Source: Caldalkalibacillus mannanilyticus JCM 10596 (GTDB lineage Bacteria; Bacillota; Bacilli; Caldalkalibacillales; JCM-10596). Taken from it: a stretch of DNA of 64,000 nt. The position numbers and the translations under genes were made by a program. Positions 27,326-35,956 of the stretch are shown here, in pieces; the stretch's first letter is position 1; each line of letters begins with the position of its first letter. The notes under the pieces are model-generated. The model did not search any database. It was not told the DNA's origin and worked only from the letters and a program-made list of their open reading frames with translations. The stretch covers positions 1-64,000 of the forward strand of contig NZ_BAMO01000004.1 in assembly GCF_000615945.1 (NCBI RefSeq). The letters are read 5' to 3'.

Positions 27326-27723
27326 TATTTTGAAACCTCGCTTAATAAGCCTAATGCTTTAACTACCTCTTGCTTTTCACTAGTGGTCAATTTACTAAGG
27401 GCACCTTGTAGTTTTTCCTCATCTAATTCCGTGTTCTGTTTTAATACGGCTAAACCTGCTTCTGTTAAATGTAAATACACTTTTCGTTGGTCTTCTTCGG
27501 ACCTCTCTTTATACAGCCATTTCTTATCCACTAGTTTTTTCACATGTTCGGAGGCTGTATTGTGCGAAATCGATAAATGCTCGGCAATGTCACGTATCAT
27601 GACATATTGCCTTTTTTGTACTATTTGTAAAATACGGACACCTTGGTGTGAAATACTTTCCTCCTGTGAAGGATGTAGATTGAAATAAATATCAGTAAAG
27701 TATTGATTAATTTCTTTAATCAT
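27325..27723 (-). CDS. MarR-family transcriptional regulator
   Basis: 132-residue winged-helix regulator (IAEHLSISHNTASEHVKKL recognition helix, wing SEEDQRKVYLHLTEAG). It heads a two-gene operon with the DUF3147 protein and probably controls its own promoter; an inverted repeat suited for this lies just upstream. GGAGG precedes the ATG by about 7 bases. Effector unknown. Confidence 0.88.
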   Translation of the reverse strand: MIKEINQYFTDIYFNLHPSQEESISHQGVRILQIVQKRQYVMIRDIAEHLSISHNTASEHVKKLVDKKWLYKERSEEDQRKVYLHLTEAGLAVLKQNTELDEEKLQGALSKLTTSEKQEVVKALGLLSEVSK

Positions 27724-27755
27724 GAAGACACCTCCAATAGATCGATTAAACAGAT

Positions 27756-27776
27756 TATATCTTATTTAACGATATA
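27756..27776. promoter_or_regulatory. Inverted repeat upstream of the MarR operon
   Basis: TATATC (27756-27761) and GATATA (27771-27776) are separated by 9 bases, 33 bases upstream of the MarR start; a second small palindrome CAACA...TGTTG follows at 27782-27797. Position and form suit a MarR autoregulatory operator. Binding is inferred. Confidence 0.4.
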
Positions 27777-27905
27777 TATTCAACAAAAATATGTTGTAGA
27801 TCCTAGTTTAGTTGGAGGACTTCTTTGAAAAAATCATAGAAGTATCCTTAAAAATATTGTAAGATAAGGGTTATGTTACTATTTATTTAACAGATGAGGT
27901 GTGTC

Positions 27906-27947
27906 ATGTTCTATTTATCCAAACTAATGAGGTTTTTGAAACAATGA
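27906..27947 (+). CDS. 13-residue upstream ORF coupled to the DUF1287 gene
   Basis: ATG 27906 with GAGGTG 4 bases before it encodes MFYLSKLMRFLKQ and its TGA overlaps the next ATG (ATGA at 27944-27947). It could couple or tune translation of the DUF1287 gene. No homologue known to me; may be chance. Confidence 0.3.
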   Translation: MFYLSKLMRFLKQ

Positions 27948-28666
27948 AAATGAGAAAAGTAACTCTAGCATTGTCAATCGTCATTGTGACTATATTATTC
28001 GCTGTCCTGATCTATAAAAAGGGGATTATTTTAGACCATATAGGGATTCATTTTGAGTCCCCATTTACCAAGAAAGTTCATGTTCCACAAATCTACTCTA
28101 CAATCGATAACAATCATAATGGCATTCCAGATCCTCTTGATATTGTCAATGCGGCTAGGAAAGAGGTCGAACAAAAAACAAACTATAAAAGTGTTTATTA
28201 TGATGGGGGTTATCCTCCTGATTCTGAGGGTGTATGCACAGATGTAGTTTGGCGTGGGCTTCTTGGGGCAGGAATTTCATTCAAAGACCTCATTGATCAA
28301 GATATTGCCGAAAATATTGATCTATATCCAAGAGTAGGGGGAAATCCTGATCCTAACATTGATTTTCGACGTGTACCCAATCAATACGTCTATTTTGAAA
28401 GATTCGCTGACTCTTTACCAACAGAACTCATCCCTGGTGATGTCGAGAATTTAAAAGAGTGGCAACCAGGAGATATTGTTGTTTTTTTAGCTAAAGGCTT
28501 TCATCATGTAGGAATTGTTTCAGATAAACGAGCAAAGGACGGAACTCCCTATTTTATTCACAATATTCATCCCTTTGCTGCAGAAGTGAAATTAACTTCC
28601 TTCAGCACCCCAATAAAAGGACATTATCGTTGGAGATATAGCGGGGTTGAACCAGAAAGGAGGTGA
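27944..28666 (+). CDS. DUF1287 family protein, membrane-anchored
   Basis: 240 residues. An N-terminal membrane helix (VTLALSIVIVTILFAVLIY) anchors an extracellular DUF1287 domain containing ARKEVEQKTNYKSVYYDGGYPP, VCTDVVWRGLLGAG and GDIVVFLAKGFHHVGIVSD. The Cys-Thr-Asp and His-His pattern is reminiscent of NlpC/papain-like hydrolases, but the family has no established activity. The start is uncertain: ATG 27944 overlaps the small ORF stop, GTG 27899 is also in frame. The stop is within the ribosome site of the next small gene, so the two are co-translated. Confidence 0.75.
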   Translation: MKMRKVTLALSIVIVTILFAVLIYKKGIILDHIGIHFESPFTKKVHVPQIYSTIDNNHNGIPDPLDIVNAARKEVEQKTNYKSVYYDGGYPPDSEGVCTDVVWRGLLGAGISFKDLIDQDIAENIDLYPRVGGNPDPNIDFRRVPNQYVYFERFADSLPTELIPGDVENLKEWQPGDIVVFLAKGFHHVGIVSDKRAKDGTPYFIHNIHPFAAEVKLTSFSTPIKGHYRWRYSGVEPERR

Positions 28667-28870
28667 ATGGCTATTTCTACTATTAACCTTAAGTTTATGC
28701 TGATCGCAATATTTTCAAGTTTCTTTGTGCATAAAACATTAGGATCATTAGGGATAATAAACCTAAATTCTTTAGTGGTAGACTTTCTAAGCTATGTCAT
28801 TATTCTTTTCGTCATCTACGCTGCTCTAGACTTTCGCAATGTAAAGAAGATGTTAATAAAGAGTAACTAA
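28667..28870 (+). CDS. Small two-helix membrane protein
   Basis: 67 residues with two hydrophobic helices (MLIAIFSSFFVHKTLG and FLSYVIILFVIYAAL) and a basic C-terminal end. ATG 28667 follows the stop of the DUF1287 gene directly and is preceded by a full-length Shine-Dalgarno AAAGGAGGTGA, which argues that it is really translated. Function unknown; the tight arrangement suggests it works with the DUF1287 protein. Confidence 0.65.
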   Translation: MAISTINLKFMLIAIFSSFFVHKTLGSLGIINLNSLVVDFLSYVIILFVIYAALDFRNVKKMLIKSN

Positions 28871-28944
28871 GCATACCATATGAAATCTGCTGGCGAGTTT
28901 GTGTATATTACAGTAAACGATACTGTGTTATAACTCTGAAAATG

Positions 28945-28990
28945 AAAGCAAGATGGAAAACCGAATTGTTTTCCATCTTGCTTTTTTTTT
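28945..28990 (+). terminator. Strong intrinsic terminator
   Basis: AAAGCAAGATGGAAAA (28945-28960) pairs perfectly with 28969-28984 and is followed by a run of T. It closes the DUF1287 operon. The remaining ~160 bases before ppdK are AT-rich with no recognised element. Confidence 0.9.
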
Positions 28991-29149
28991 CAACTATTCT
29001 TTACACTGTAATACTTTTCACAGCAAACATAACACATAAAAAAATAAATGTAATATACTATATTGCCAAATTCGGTTAATTAGTATAACATATTAATAAA
29101 ATTATGATGTTAAAAAATAATTGTGGTGGGAAGAGGGAGAGTGTAACAG

Positions 29150-31819
29150 ATGAAGAATAAATATGTTTTTTTATTTGATGAAGGTAATCAGCAGATGAAA
29201 ACAATTTTAGGGGGCAAAGGAGCAAATCTAGCAGAAATGACTCGTGCTGGATTACCTGTACCCGAAGGATTTACTGTTAGTACGGACGCTTGTAAAGCCT
29301 ACTATGAGTTTGAACGTCAACTAACGGCAGATATTCTCCAGCAAATGAAAGAGGCTTTACATCAACTTGAAATGCGTTCTGGAAAAAAGCTTGGAGATCA
29401 ATCCAATCCATTGTTAGTATCTGTACGCTCTGGTTCCGTGTACTCAATGCCCGGGATGATGGATACTGTATTGAATCTTGGTCTTAATGATGAAACGGTA
29501 GAAGGGCTAGCCCAATTAACAAATGATAAACGTTTCGCCTATGACTGCTACCGGCGTTTCTTACAAATGTTTGGTGATGTAGTGCTAGGTATCCCACACT
29601 ATTTATATGACAACGCTCTATTAGAAATAAAAAGAGAGGCAGGAGTGACCTCTGATCCGGAGCTGACATTTGAACACTGGATGAGAGTCATTACAGCATA
29701 TAAAAACATTACAATAAAAGAAACGGGAGAGGGATTTCCTCAAAATCCATTTGATCAGCTAGAATTAGCTGTTAAAGCTGTATTCGATTCTTGGAATAAC
29801 CAGCGCGCTAAGGTGTACCGTAAAGCTCATCAGATTCCTGAACATCTAGGTACAGCTGTCAATATTCAGCTAATGGTCTTTGGTAACATGGGCAATGATT
29901 CAGGAACAGGTGTTGCCTTCACCAGAAATCCCTCAACAGGTGAAAACACATTATATGGAGAGTACCTCATCAACGCACAGGGAGAAGACGTCGTGGCTGG
30001 AATCAGAACTCCTGAACCAATTGAACGTCTTCAAGAACAGATGCCCGAGGTATATCATCAGTTCCAGAACATTTGTCAACAACTAGAAAATCATTATTTA
30101 GATATGCAAGACATTGAATTTACTGTAGAAAAAGGAACTCTATATATTTTACAAACAAGAAACGGAAAACGAACGGCTAAGGCGGCGGTGAAAATTGCAG
30201 TGGATATGGTTCAAGAAGGACTTATTACACGAGATGAAGCGATCATGCGTATCGACCCAAATAGTCTAGATCAAATTCTGCATCGCGGGTTAGATCAGAA
30301 TGCTCACATGAATATCATTGCGAAAGGATTACCTGCTTCACCAGGAGCCGCAACAGGGAAGGTAGTCTTTGATGCGAATCTGGCTCAAAGACTCGCACAC
30401 CAAGGGGAAAGCGTCATTTTAGTTCGACCAGAAACCACACCGGATGACATACATGGAATTATTGCCTCAGCTGGTATATTAACAAGCCGTGGGGGAATGA
30501 CTTCTCATGCCGCTGTCGTTGCTCGTGGTATGGGAAAATCATGTATATGTGGCTGTGAAGAAATAAAAATAGACCTGCAAGCTAAACAATTTAAGGTGCA
30601 CAGTTATACAATTCATGAAGGGGATATCATCACCATCGATGGTGGAACAGGGCGAGTCATTTTAGGAGAAGCTGCTCTTGTTGATCCAGAGTTCACAGAC
30701 GAGTTCAAAACCTTATTACTATGGGCTGAAGATATAAAAGAAATTCATGTTCGTGCCAATGCCGACAATCCTCAAGATGCAAAGATTTCCAGAGGATTTG
30801 GTGCTGAAGGAATTGGTCTTTGTCGAACCGAGCATATGTTCATGGACAGCACACGTATCCCGATTGTACAAGAAATGATCCTAGCAGAATCAACTCCAGA
30901 GCGTCTCAAGGCTTTAGAACGATTATTACCTATCCAGCAAAATGATTTCTATGGCATTTTTAAAGAGATGCAAGATTTACCTGTTACGATTCGTCTCTTA
31001 GATCCTCCATTGCATGAGTTTTTACCTAGTGTCGAGGACTTATTGGTTAAAGTCACCTTATTGCGTGAAAGAAAAGAGAATCCATCTGATCTTCTGCAAT
31101 TAGAAGAATTATTAAGGAAAGTACAAACGTTGCATGAGTTTAATCCCATGCTTGGTCATCGAGGATGTCGTTTAGGAATCATTTATCCAGAAATCTACTC
31201 TATGCAAGTAGAAGCCATTCTTCGAGCGGTCATTCAATTAAAGAGAGAAGGGATTCAATGTTTTCCAGAAATCATGATTCCTCTAGTGGGGCATGTCAAA
31301 GAATTAAGTATCATGAAAAGAGTCGTACATCAAACTGCTCAAAGATTGATGGAGGAGGAGAAAGAGCATGTAGAATACACAGTTGGAACGATGATCGAGG
31401 TTCCACGCGCAGCATTAACGGCTGATGAAATTGCCTTAGAAGCTGACTTTTTCTCTTTTGGCACAAATGATTTAACGCAGACTACGTTTGGATATAGTCG
31501 GGATGATGCAGAAGGGAAGTTTCTAAGCTACTATGTAGATAGTCAAATACTAGACCATAACCCATTTGAAATCCTTGATCAAAGTGGTGTAGGAAAATTG
31601 GTGAAAATGGGAGCAGAATTAGGAAGGAAGACGAAGCCGAATCTAAAACTAGGAATTTGTGGAGAACATGGTGGTGAAAAATCCTCTATCCGTTTCTGCT
31701 ATGAAACTGGCTTGGATTATGTCAGCTGTTCTCCCTACCGTATACCAATTGCTCGCTTAGCCGCGGCACAAGCGGTGCTTCAATCAGGAAGAGCTAAAAC
31801 AGAAACATCTCAGCTTTAG
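29150..31819 (+). CDS. ppdK: Pyruvate, phosphate dikinase
   Basis: 889-residue enzyme interconverting pyruvate + ATP + Pi and phosphoenolpyruvate + AMP + PPi. In order: N-terminal ATP-grasp domain (GGKGANLAEM at the start, SVRSGSVYSMPGMMDTVLNLG), the swivelling phosphohistidine domain with the catalytic His in GGMTSHAAVVARGMG, and a PEP-utilising barrel (GLCRTEHMF, SFGTNDLTQTTFGYSRDD). Length and all key motifs are normal. ATG 29150 follows GGGAGAG. It stands alone with its own terminator. No PpdK regulatory kinase gene (DUF299) is adjacent. Likely role: gluconeogenesis from pyruvate or PPi-based energy saving. Confidence 0.96.
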   Translation: MKNKYVFLFDEGNQQMKTILGGKGANLAEMTRAGLPVPEGFTVSTDACKAYYEFERQLTADILQQMKEALHQLEMRSGKKLGDQSNPLLVSVRSGSVYSMPGMMDTVLNLGLNDETVEGLAQLTNDKRFAYDCYRRFLQMFGDVVLGIPHYLYDNALLEIKREAGVTSDPELTFEHWMRVITAYKNITIKETGEGFPQNPFDQLELAVKAVFDSWNNQRAKVYRKAHQIPEHLGTAVNIQLMVFGNMGNDSGTGVAFTRNPSTGENTLYGEYLINAQGEDVVAGIRTPEPIERLQEQMPEVYHQFQNICQQLENHYLDMQDIEFTVEKGTLYILQTRNGKRTAKAAVKIAVDMVQEGLITRDEAIMRIDPNSLDQILHRGLDQNAHMNIIAKGLPASPGAATGKVVFDANLAQRLAHQGESVILVRPETTPDDIHGIIASAGILTSRGGMTSHAAVVARGMGKSCICGCEEIKIDLQAKQFKVHSYTIHEGDIITIDGGTGRVILGEAALVDPEFTDEFKTLLLWAEDIKEIHVRANADNPQDAKISRGFGAEGIGLCRTEHMFMDSTRIPIVQEMILAESTPERLKALERLLPIQQNDFYGIFKEMQDLPVTIRLLDPPLHEFLPSVEDLLVKVTLLRERKENPSDLLQLEELLRKVQTLHEFNPMLGHRGCRLGIIYPEIYSMQVEAILRAVIQLKREGIQCFPEIMIPLVGHVKELSIMKRVVHQTAQRLMEEEKEHVEYTVGTMIEVPRAALTADEIALEADFFSFGTNDLTQTTFGYSRDDAEGKFLSYYVDSQILDHNPFEILDQSGVGKLVKMGAELGRKTKPNLKLGICGEHGGEKSSIRFCYETGLDYVSCSPYRIPIARLAAAQAVLQSGRAKTETSQL

Positions 31820-31833
31820 TATATTGTGAGATC

Positions 31834-31909
31834 AATCCCTTTTAAGTAGAGAGGCATGAAAGCATTCCCTTAAGATGAATGTTACTCTTCTACTTTAAAA
31901 GGGATTTTC
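31834..31909 (+). terminator. Long imperfect hairpin after ppdK
   Basis: AATCCCTTTTAAGTAGAG (31834-31851) pairs with 31886-31905 with one bulge; the loop forms a small inner stem; TTTTCTATT follows. Confidence 0.7.
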
Positions 31910-32014
31910 TATTCATTGTCGAAATTAAAAAAGTAATGAGAACATATCATACTTTTTCGGGTAAAATAGTAAGATAAACAAATGAAACAGAGGAAGAAAG
32001 GTGTTTATGATTTT

Positions 32015-33142
32015 ATGCAGACATATATTGTAGTGGGCGCAGGGATACTCGGGGCTTCTACTGCTTATCACTTGGCAAAAGCAGGAGCACAGGTCACATT
32101 AGTAGATCGACAAGACCTTGGTCAGGCTACCGATGCAGCTGCAGGAATTATTTGTCCTTGGCTGACCCAACGTCGAAACAAAGCATGGTATCAATTGGCG
32201 AAAAACGGGGCAAAATTCTACCCTTCTTTGATCAGAACATTGGAAACAGAGGGGATTGAAAACACTGGTTATGCTCGAGTTGGGGCGATCAGTCTGCACA
32301 CCGATCCAGAAAAGTTAGATAAAATGGAAGAAAGGGCGAACCTTCGACGAGAAGAAGCTCCAGAAATAGGTGCGATAAAACGGCTATCAGCGAAGGAAAC
32401 AACTCAGATGTTCCCACCATTAGATCCTAAGTTCAGTTCCTTATATGTTAGTGGGGGAGCGCGGGTAAATGGTCGAGCATTAAAAAATGCTCTAGTGAAG
32501 ACAGCTCAACGGTATGGAGCTTCTCTAGTAAAAGGAAGCGCTTCCCTCATCTATAATAATGATCAAGTTAGCGGGGTAGAGGTAGAAGGGAGAAGGTTAG
32601 AAGCAGATCAAGTCATTGTAACCACTGGTGCTTGGGTAAAAGAGTTATTACAGCCTTTAGATGTTCACTTCTTAATTACACCTCAAAAGGCTCAGATTAT
32701 CCATCTTGAAATACCACAAGCGGATACAAGTCACTGGCCTGTTGTCATGCCTCCCAATAACCAGTACATCCTAACCTTTGATCATGGTCGCGTTGTGATC
32801 GGAGCCACCCATGAAGACGAGATGGGATTTGACACAAAAGCTACAGCAGGAGGAATGTATGAGGTCTTACATAAAGCATTGGAGGTTGCACCTGGTTTAA
32901 AGGATAGTACTTTTCTTGAAACAAGGGTTGGCTTTCGCCCAGTTGCACCGGATTTTCTCCCTGTGATAGGTTCCCTTCCTAAGGTAAAAGGTCTCATGTT
33001 GGCCAATGGATTAGGTGCCTCAGGTTTAACAGTGGGGCCTTACCTTGGCTTTGAATTGGCTAAGCTAGCTCTAAATCAAGCAGTAGACATCGAGCTTACA
33101 AACTATGCAGTAGATACCGCCATAAAAACAGAAGAAAATTAA
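32015..33142 (+). CDS. FAD-dependent amino-acid oxidoreductase (DadA/ThiO type)
   Basis: 375-residue flavoprotein of the DAO family. The N terminus is a Rossmann FAD-binding site (YIVVGAGILGASTAYHLAKAG) and the C terminus carries VGFRPVAPDFLPVIGSLP and LANGLGASGLTVGP. Family members oxidise D-amino acids, glycine or sarcosine; I cannot choose. The start is ATG 32015 with GAAAGGTG 11 bases upstream; the ATG at 31982 has no ribosome site. Monocistronic. Confidence 0.88.
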   Translation: MQTYIVVGAGILGASTAYHLAKAGAQVTLVDRQDLGQATDAAAGIICPWLTQRRNKAWYQLAKNGAKFYPSLIRTLETEGIENTGYARVGAISLHTDPEKLDKMEERANLRREEAPEIGAIKRLSAKETTQMFPPLDPKFSSLYVSGGARVNGRALKNALVKTAQRYGASLVKGSASLIYNNDQVSGVEVEGRRLEADQVIVTTGAWVKELLQPLDVHFLITPQKAQIIHLEIPQADTSHWPVVMPPNNQYILTFDHGRVVIGATHEDEMGFDTKATAGGMYEVLHKALEVAPGLKDSTFLETRVGFRPVAPDFLPVIGSLPKVKGLMLANGLGASGLTVGPYLGFELAKLALNQAVDIELTNYAVDTAIKTEEN

Positions 33143-33346
33143 TTTCTAGGTGTCATAATTCATCAAATTTTTCAGGATTTATTTGCTATAGTAAAGTCAT
33201 TAATGATATTTTGCATGACTTAAGATCACTGCTATTAAATTAAATCCACAATCAAGTTTCGTGGTATTTAATAGAGAGGCACCTTTATTTCCTAAACATC
33301 AGAGTCTAGACTCATAGGATGTACTATGTCTGAGGAGGAAACTGCT

Positions 33347-34390
33347 TTGGAAGTAAATCTTGAAGAACAGAAAAGAATACTAGCTATGTGTCAAACTGTC
33401 TTTGAACAATTTATGCATGCTTATTTAACAGAACGAGATTTAAAGAAGTGCTGTGAAATGGCTTCTGCAATAGGAATTACTAGCTTTGGCACTGGACGTG
33501 ACGAGAAAATTTGGAATCAAGATGATTTTATCAAGTTTTATACAAGAGATATGGAAAGTGTACCCGATCCGATCCCTTTTCATATAAAGAACCACCATTT
33601 GTATATGCCTGCACCTGGTTTGGTTATTGCACAATCTATCATTGATCTCCATCCTTACATTCAGGGATATGAGGTTACTCTTCGTGATATTAGACAAACG
33701 ATGGTTTTCGGATTTGAAGAGGGCAAACCAGTGATTTGTCACATACATACTTCCTTACCAACCAATGTTCATGAGGATGAAGAATCTTATCCTCTCAAAG
33801 AAATCCAAGCTGTTTCAGAGGTGGTCAATCGGCTAGTGTCTGAAAAAACGCAGGATTTAAAAGAAGCCTACCACGAATTGGAGGAGGTTGTTGTACGTGA
33901 TTGTCTGACGGGTTTATTTAATAGAAATAAATTTGATGATGTCTTATTACAGGAAATAAAACGTTCAAATCGTTATCTTTCAACATTTAGCCTTATTATC
34001 TGTGACATTGATCATTTTAAGCATATTAATGATACTTATGGGCATTTAAAAGGGGATCAAATCCTGAAATTATTGGCACAAATAATCTTGAATCATACCC
34101 GCGAAACGGACCTTTGCTGTCGATGGGGAGGAGAGGAATTTGCTATCATCTTGCCTGAAACGGGGCCTAAAGAAGCCCAGATTATTGCCGAAAAAATCCG
34201 TTTGTCTATTTTCAGAAATCAATGTATAGAGTCCGAACATATTACGGTTAGTCTTGGAATCGCTTCATTCCATTCTGGGGATTGTCCTAACACACTTTTT
34301 AGCCGCGCAGATTGTGCACTATATCGAGCAAAGCAGAGTGGTCGAAATAAAAGCGTGTTTATAGATGAGATTAAAGTAAAAGAGAATTAA
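33347..34390 (+). CDS. Diguanylate cyclase with SnoaL-like N-terminal domain
   Basis: About 347 residues. The first ~150 look like a SnoaL/NTF2-type sensory domain, followed by a short helix and a GGDEF domain. The active site reads GGEEF, and RETD five residues before it is an intact inhibitory I-site, so the protein should make cyclic di-GMP and be feedback-inhibited. Metal and GTP residues (DIDHFKHINDTYGH) are intact. I prefer TTG 33347 because GAGGAGG lies 7 bases upstream; ATG 33326 is an alternative with a weaker AGGA. No EAL domain and no membrane helix. Confidence 0.88.
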   Translation: MEVNLEEQKRILAMCQTVFEQFMHAYLTERDLKKCCEMASAIGITSFGTGRDEKIWNQDDFIKFYTRDMESVPDPIPFHIKNHHLYMPAPGLVIAQSIIDLHPYIQGYEVTLRDIRQTMVFGFEEGKPVICHIHTSLPTNVHEDEESYPLKEIQAVSEVVNRLVSEKTQDLKEAYHELEEVVVRDCLTGLFNRNKFDDVLLQEIKRSNRYLSTFSLIICDIDHFKHINDTYGHLKGDQILKLLAQIILNHTRETDLCCRWGGEEFAIILPETGPKEAQIIAEKIRLSIFRNQCIESEHITVSLGIASFHSGDCPNTLFSRADCALYRAKQSGRNKSVFIDEIKVKEN

Positions 34391-34436
34391 TCTACCGTAA
34401 TAATATTATGTAAACTAAAGGAGATCCATCACCTAC

Positions 34437-35147
34437 ATGAAAAAACATACATTCATCGCCTTAATTTTTACATTTATTTTTCTTCTTTCTGGTTGTGGGG
34501 AGGGGAGTAAATCTGGAAAAAGCTATGAGAAAGACATTCTTCGTCACTTAAGCTATAGCTACAATGAAGATTTTGAAGTGGTAGACCGAATAGGGGAAAA
34601 TACTCAAGGCTACGAAAAACTAATTCTATCACCAGTCAATAATGCAAATATAACGTTTCATGCAGAAATCGGATATTTTGCTAGATTAGGTGACATCATG
34701 AAATCACGTCATGTTAGTCATAACTATATTGAAGCTATTTTCTATACCTATTCTCCTGAACCATATCGTACTTATTTGGGTCAAGCCATTTCAGACGATC
34801 TGATAGCTGAAATGAAGGCAGTCGGATTCAGTGTTCTTACTAAATATGATAAGGCAAGGGACAACCCTTATTTAATCGCAAATATTACAGAAGATGATCT
34901 TATCCCTCTATCTCAAAGCCTTTTTAACATCATTTGTGAGCTTTATGAATATAAACCGCCGAAAACAAGCTTTGGTATGTTAGGAGATCGTTTTGTGATC
35001 CCTATTCAATTTGAACAAAGTACTTATATCTATCATTATACTTTTGAATTAGCTGGTAAATTACCTTACGATTCTTATGAAGTATATAGCAAGCTTAGAA
35101 GAGAGTATGAGAGTCAAGAAAGGAAGCGCAATGATGAAAAAGAATAA
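34437..35147 (+). CDS. Lipoprotein of unknown function (tandem copy 1)
   Basis: 236 residues with a lipoprotein signal peptide ending in the lipobox LLSGC. The mature part has no recognised domain. Its beginning (SGKSYEKDILRHLSYSYNEDF) and its middle (ITEDDL, PLSQSLFNIICELYEY) parallel the next gene, so the two are diverged tandem duplicates. The ribosome site is AAAGGAG. The 3' end overlaps the next gene by 17 bases, so they form an operon. Confidence 0.72.
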   Translation: MKKHTFIALIFTFIFLLSGCGEGSKSGKSYEKDILRHLSYSYNEDFEVVDRIGENTQGYEKLILSPVNNANITFHAEIGYFARLGDIMKSRHVSHNYIEAIFYTYSPEPYRTYLGQAISDDLIAEMKAVGFSVLTKYDKARDNPYLIANITEDDLIPLSQSLFNIICELYEYKPPKTSFGMLGDRFVIPIQFEQSTYIYHYTFELAGKLPYDSYEVYSKLRREYESQERKRNDEKE

Positions 35148-35859
35148 CTTCTTAGTATGCTTAAGTCTTTCATTGTTACTTCTTCTCGCTGGATGTATGG
35201 ATAGCAAGCCAAAATCAGGAGAAACCTATCAAAATAAGACAAAAGATTTACTCAAGTCTATCTATGGTATCGAATTTACCTTTTCAAAAGTGGTAGGAAA
35301 AAATGAAGACGGCTTCGACATTCTAGAATTTTATCCAACTATTAATCCAGATATTACCTTTAGATACCACTCGTTTGTAAATGAAGACTATCCAAATTCA
35401 AGTTCAAAATATCATTACGGTGACAATTATCTTGGAACTTTAGCTATTATTAAATATCCTGAACTTTATACAAAGTATTTTGGAAAAACAGTAGATTCTT
35501 CTGCTATATTAGAAGAGTTTCAAGCCTACGATACGCGAGAAGTTGATCTGCGAGATTTTATGAGAACAACGGATTATGTTCTTGTCATTACAGAGGACAA
35601 TTTGCTACAAATAGCGGAGGGAATGGCAGAGATTATTAAAGAGGTTTGGGGATTCCCTGAGTTAGCTCGTTATGGCGGTTATAAAAGAGCCATTTTACCC
35701 TTCCGGTTTGCCAATCAAAAAAATCAAGATGCAGCATTCTATCTCTCAGATTTCATTTATGGTGTTCATTCAGATCAATTAACCACTGAAATTATGAACG
35801 ACATCACCCAACGATACGATTATATGAAAGCAATCGGAGAGATCTCTGAAAGCAACTAA
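35131..35859 (+). CDS. Lipoprotein of unknown function (tandem copy 2)
   Basis: About 242 residues from ATG 35131 (AAGGA 6 bases upstream; the earlier in-frame ATG 35077 lies inside copy 1). The signal peptide ends in LLAGC. It shares with copy 1 the SG.[TS]Y start and ITEDNL in the middle. No domain recognised. A terminator follows directly. Confidence 0.75.
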   Translation: MMKKNNFLVCLSLSLLLLLAGCMDSKPKSGETYQNKTKDLLKSIYGIEFTFSKVVGKNEDGFDILEFYPTINPDITFRYHSFVNEDYPNSSSKYHYGDNYLGTLAIIKYPELYTKYFGKTVDSSAILEEFQAYDTREVDLRDFMRTTDYVLVITEDNLLQIAEGMAEIIKEVWGFPELARYGGYKRAILPFRFANQKNQDAAFYLSDFIYGVHSDQLTTEIMNDITQRYDYMKAIGEISESN

Positions 35860-35874
35860 CTCTTTTTAACATCA

Positions 35875-35909
35875 AAACCCCACCTGTTATCAGAAAATAG
35901 GTGGGGTTT
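35875..35909. terminator. Bidirectional terminator between lipoprotein operon and hmp
   Basis: AAACCCCACCT (35875-35885) pairs perfectly with 35899-35909. GC-rich stem between convergent genes, T-rich on both exits. Confidence 0.85.
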
Positions 35910-35956
35910 CGATCCTTTATGGCGAATCGTCTTTCGTTTCGGTTTCGCTGTGAAAG

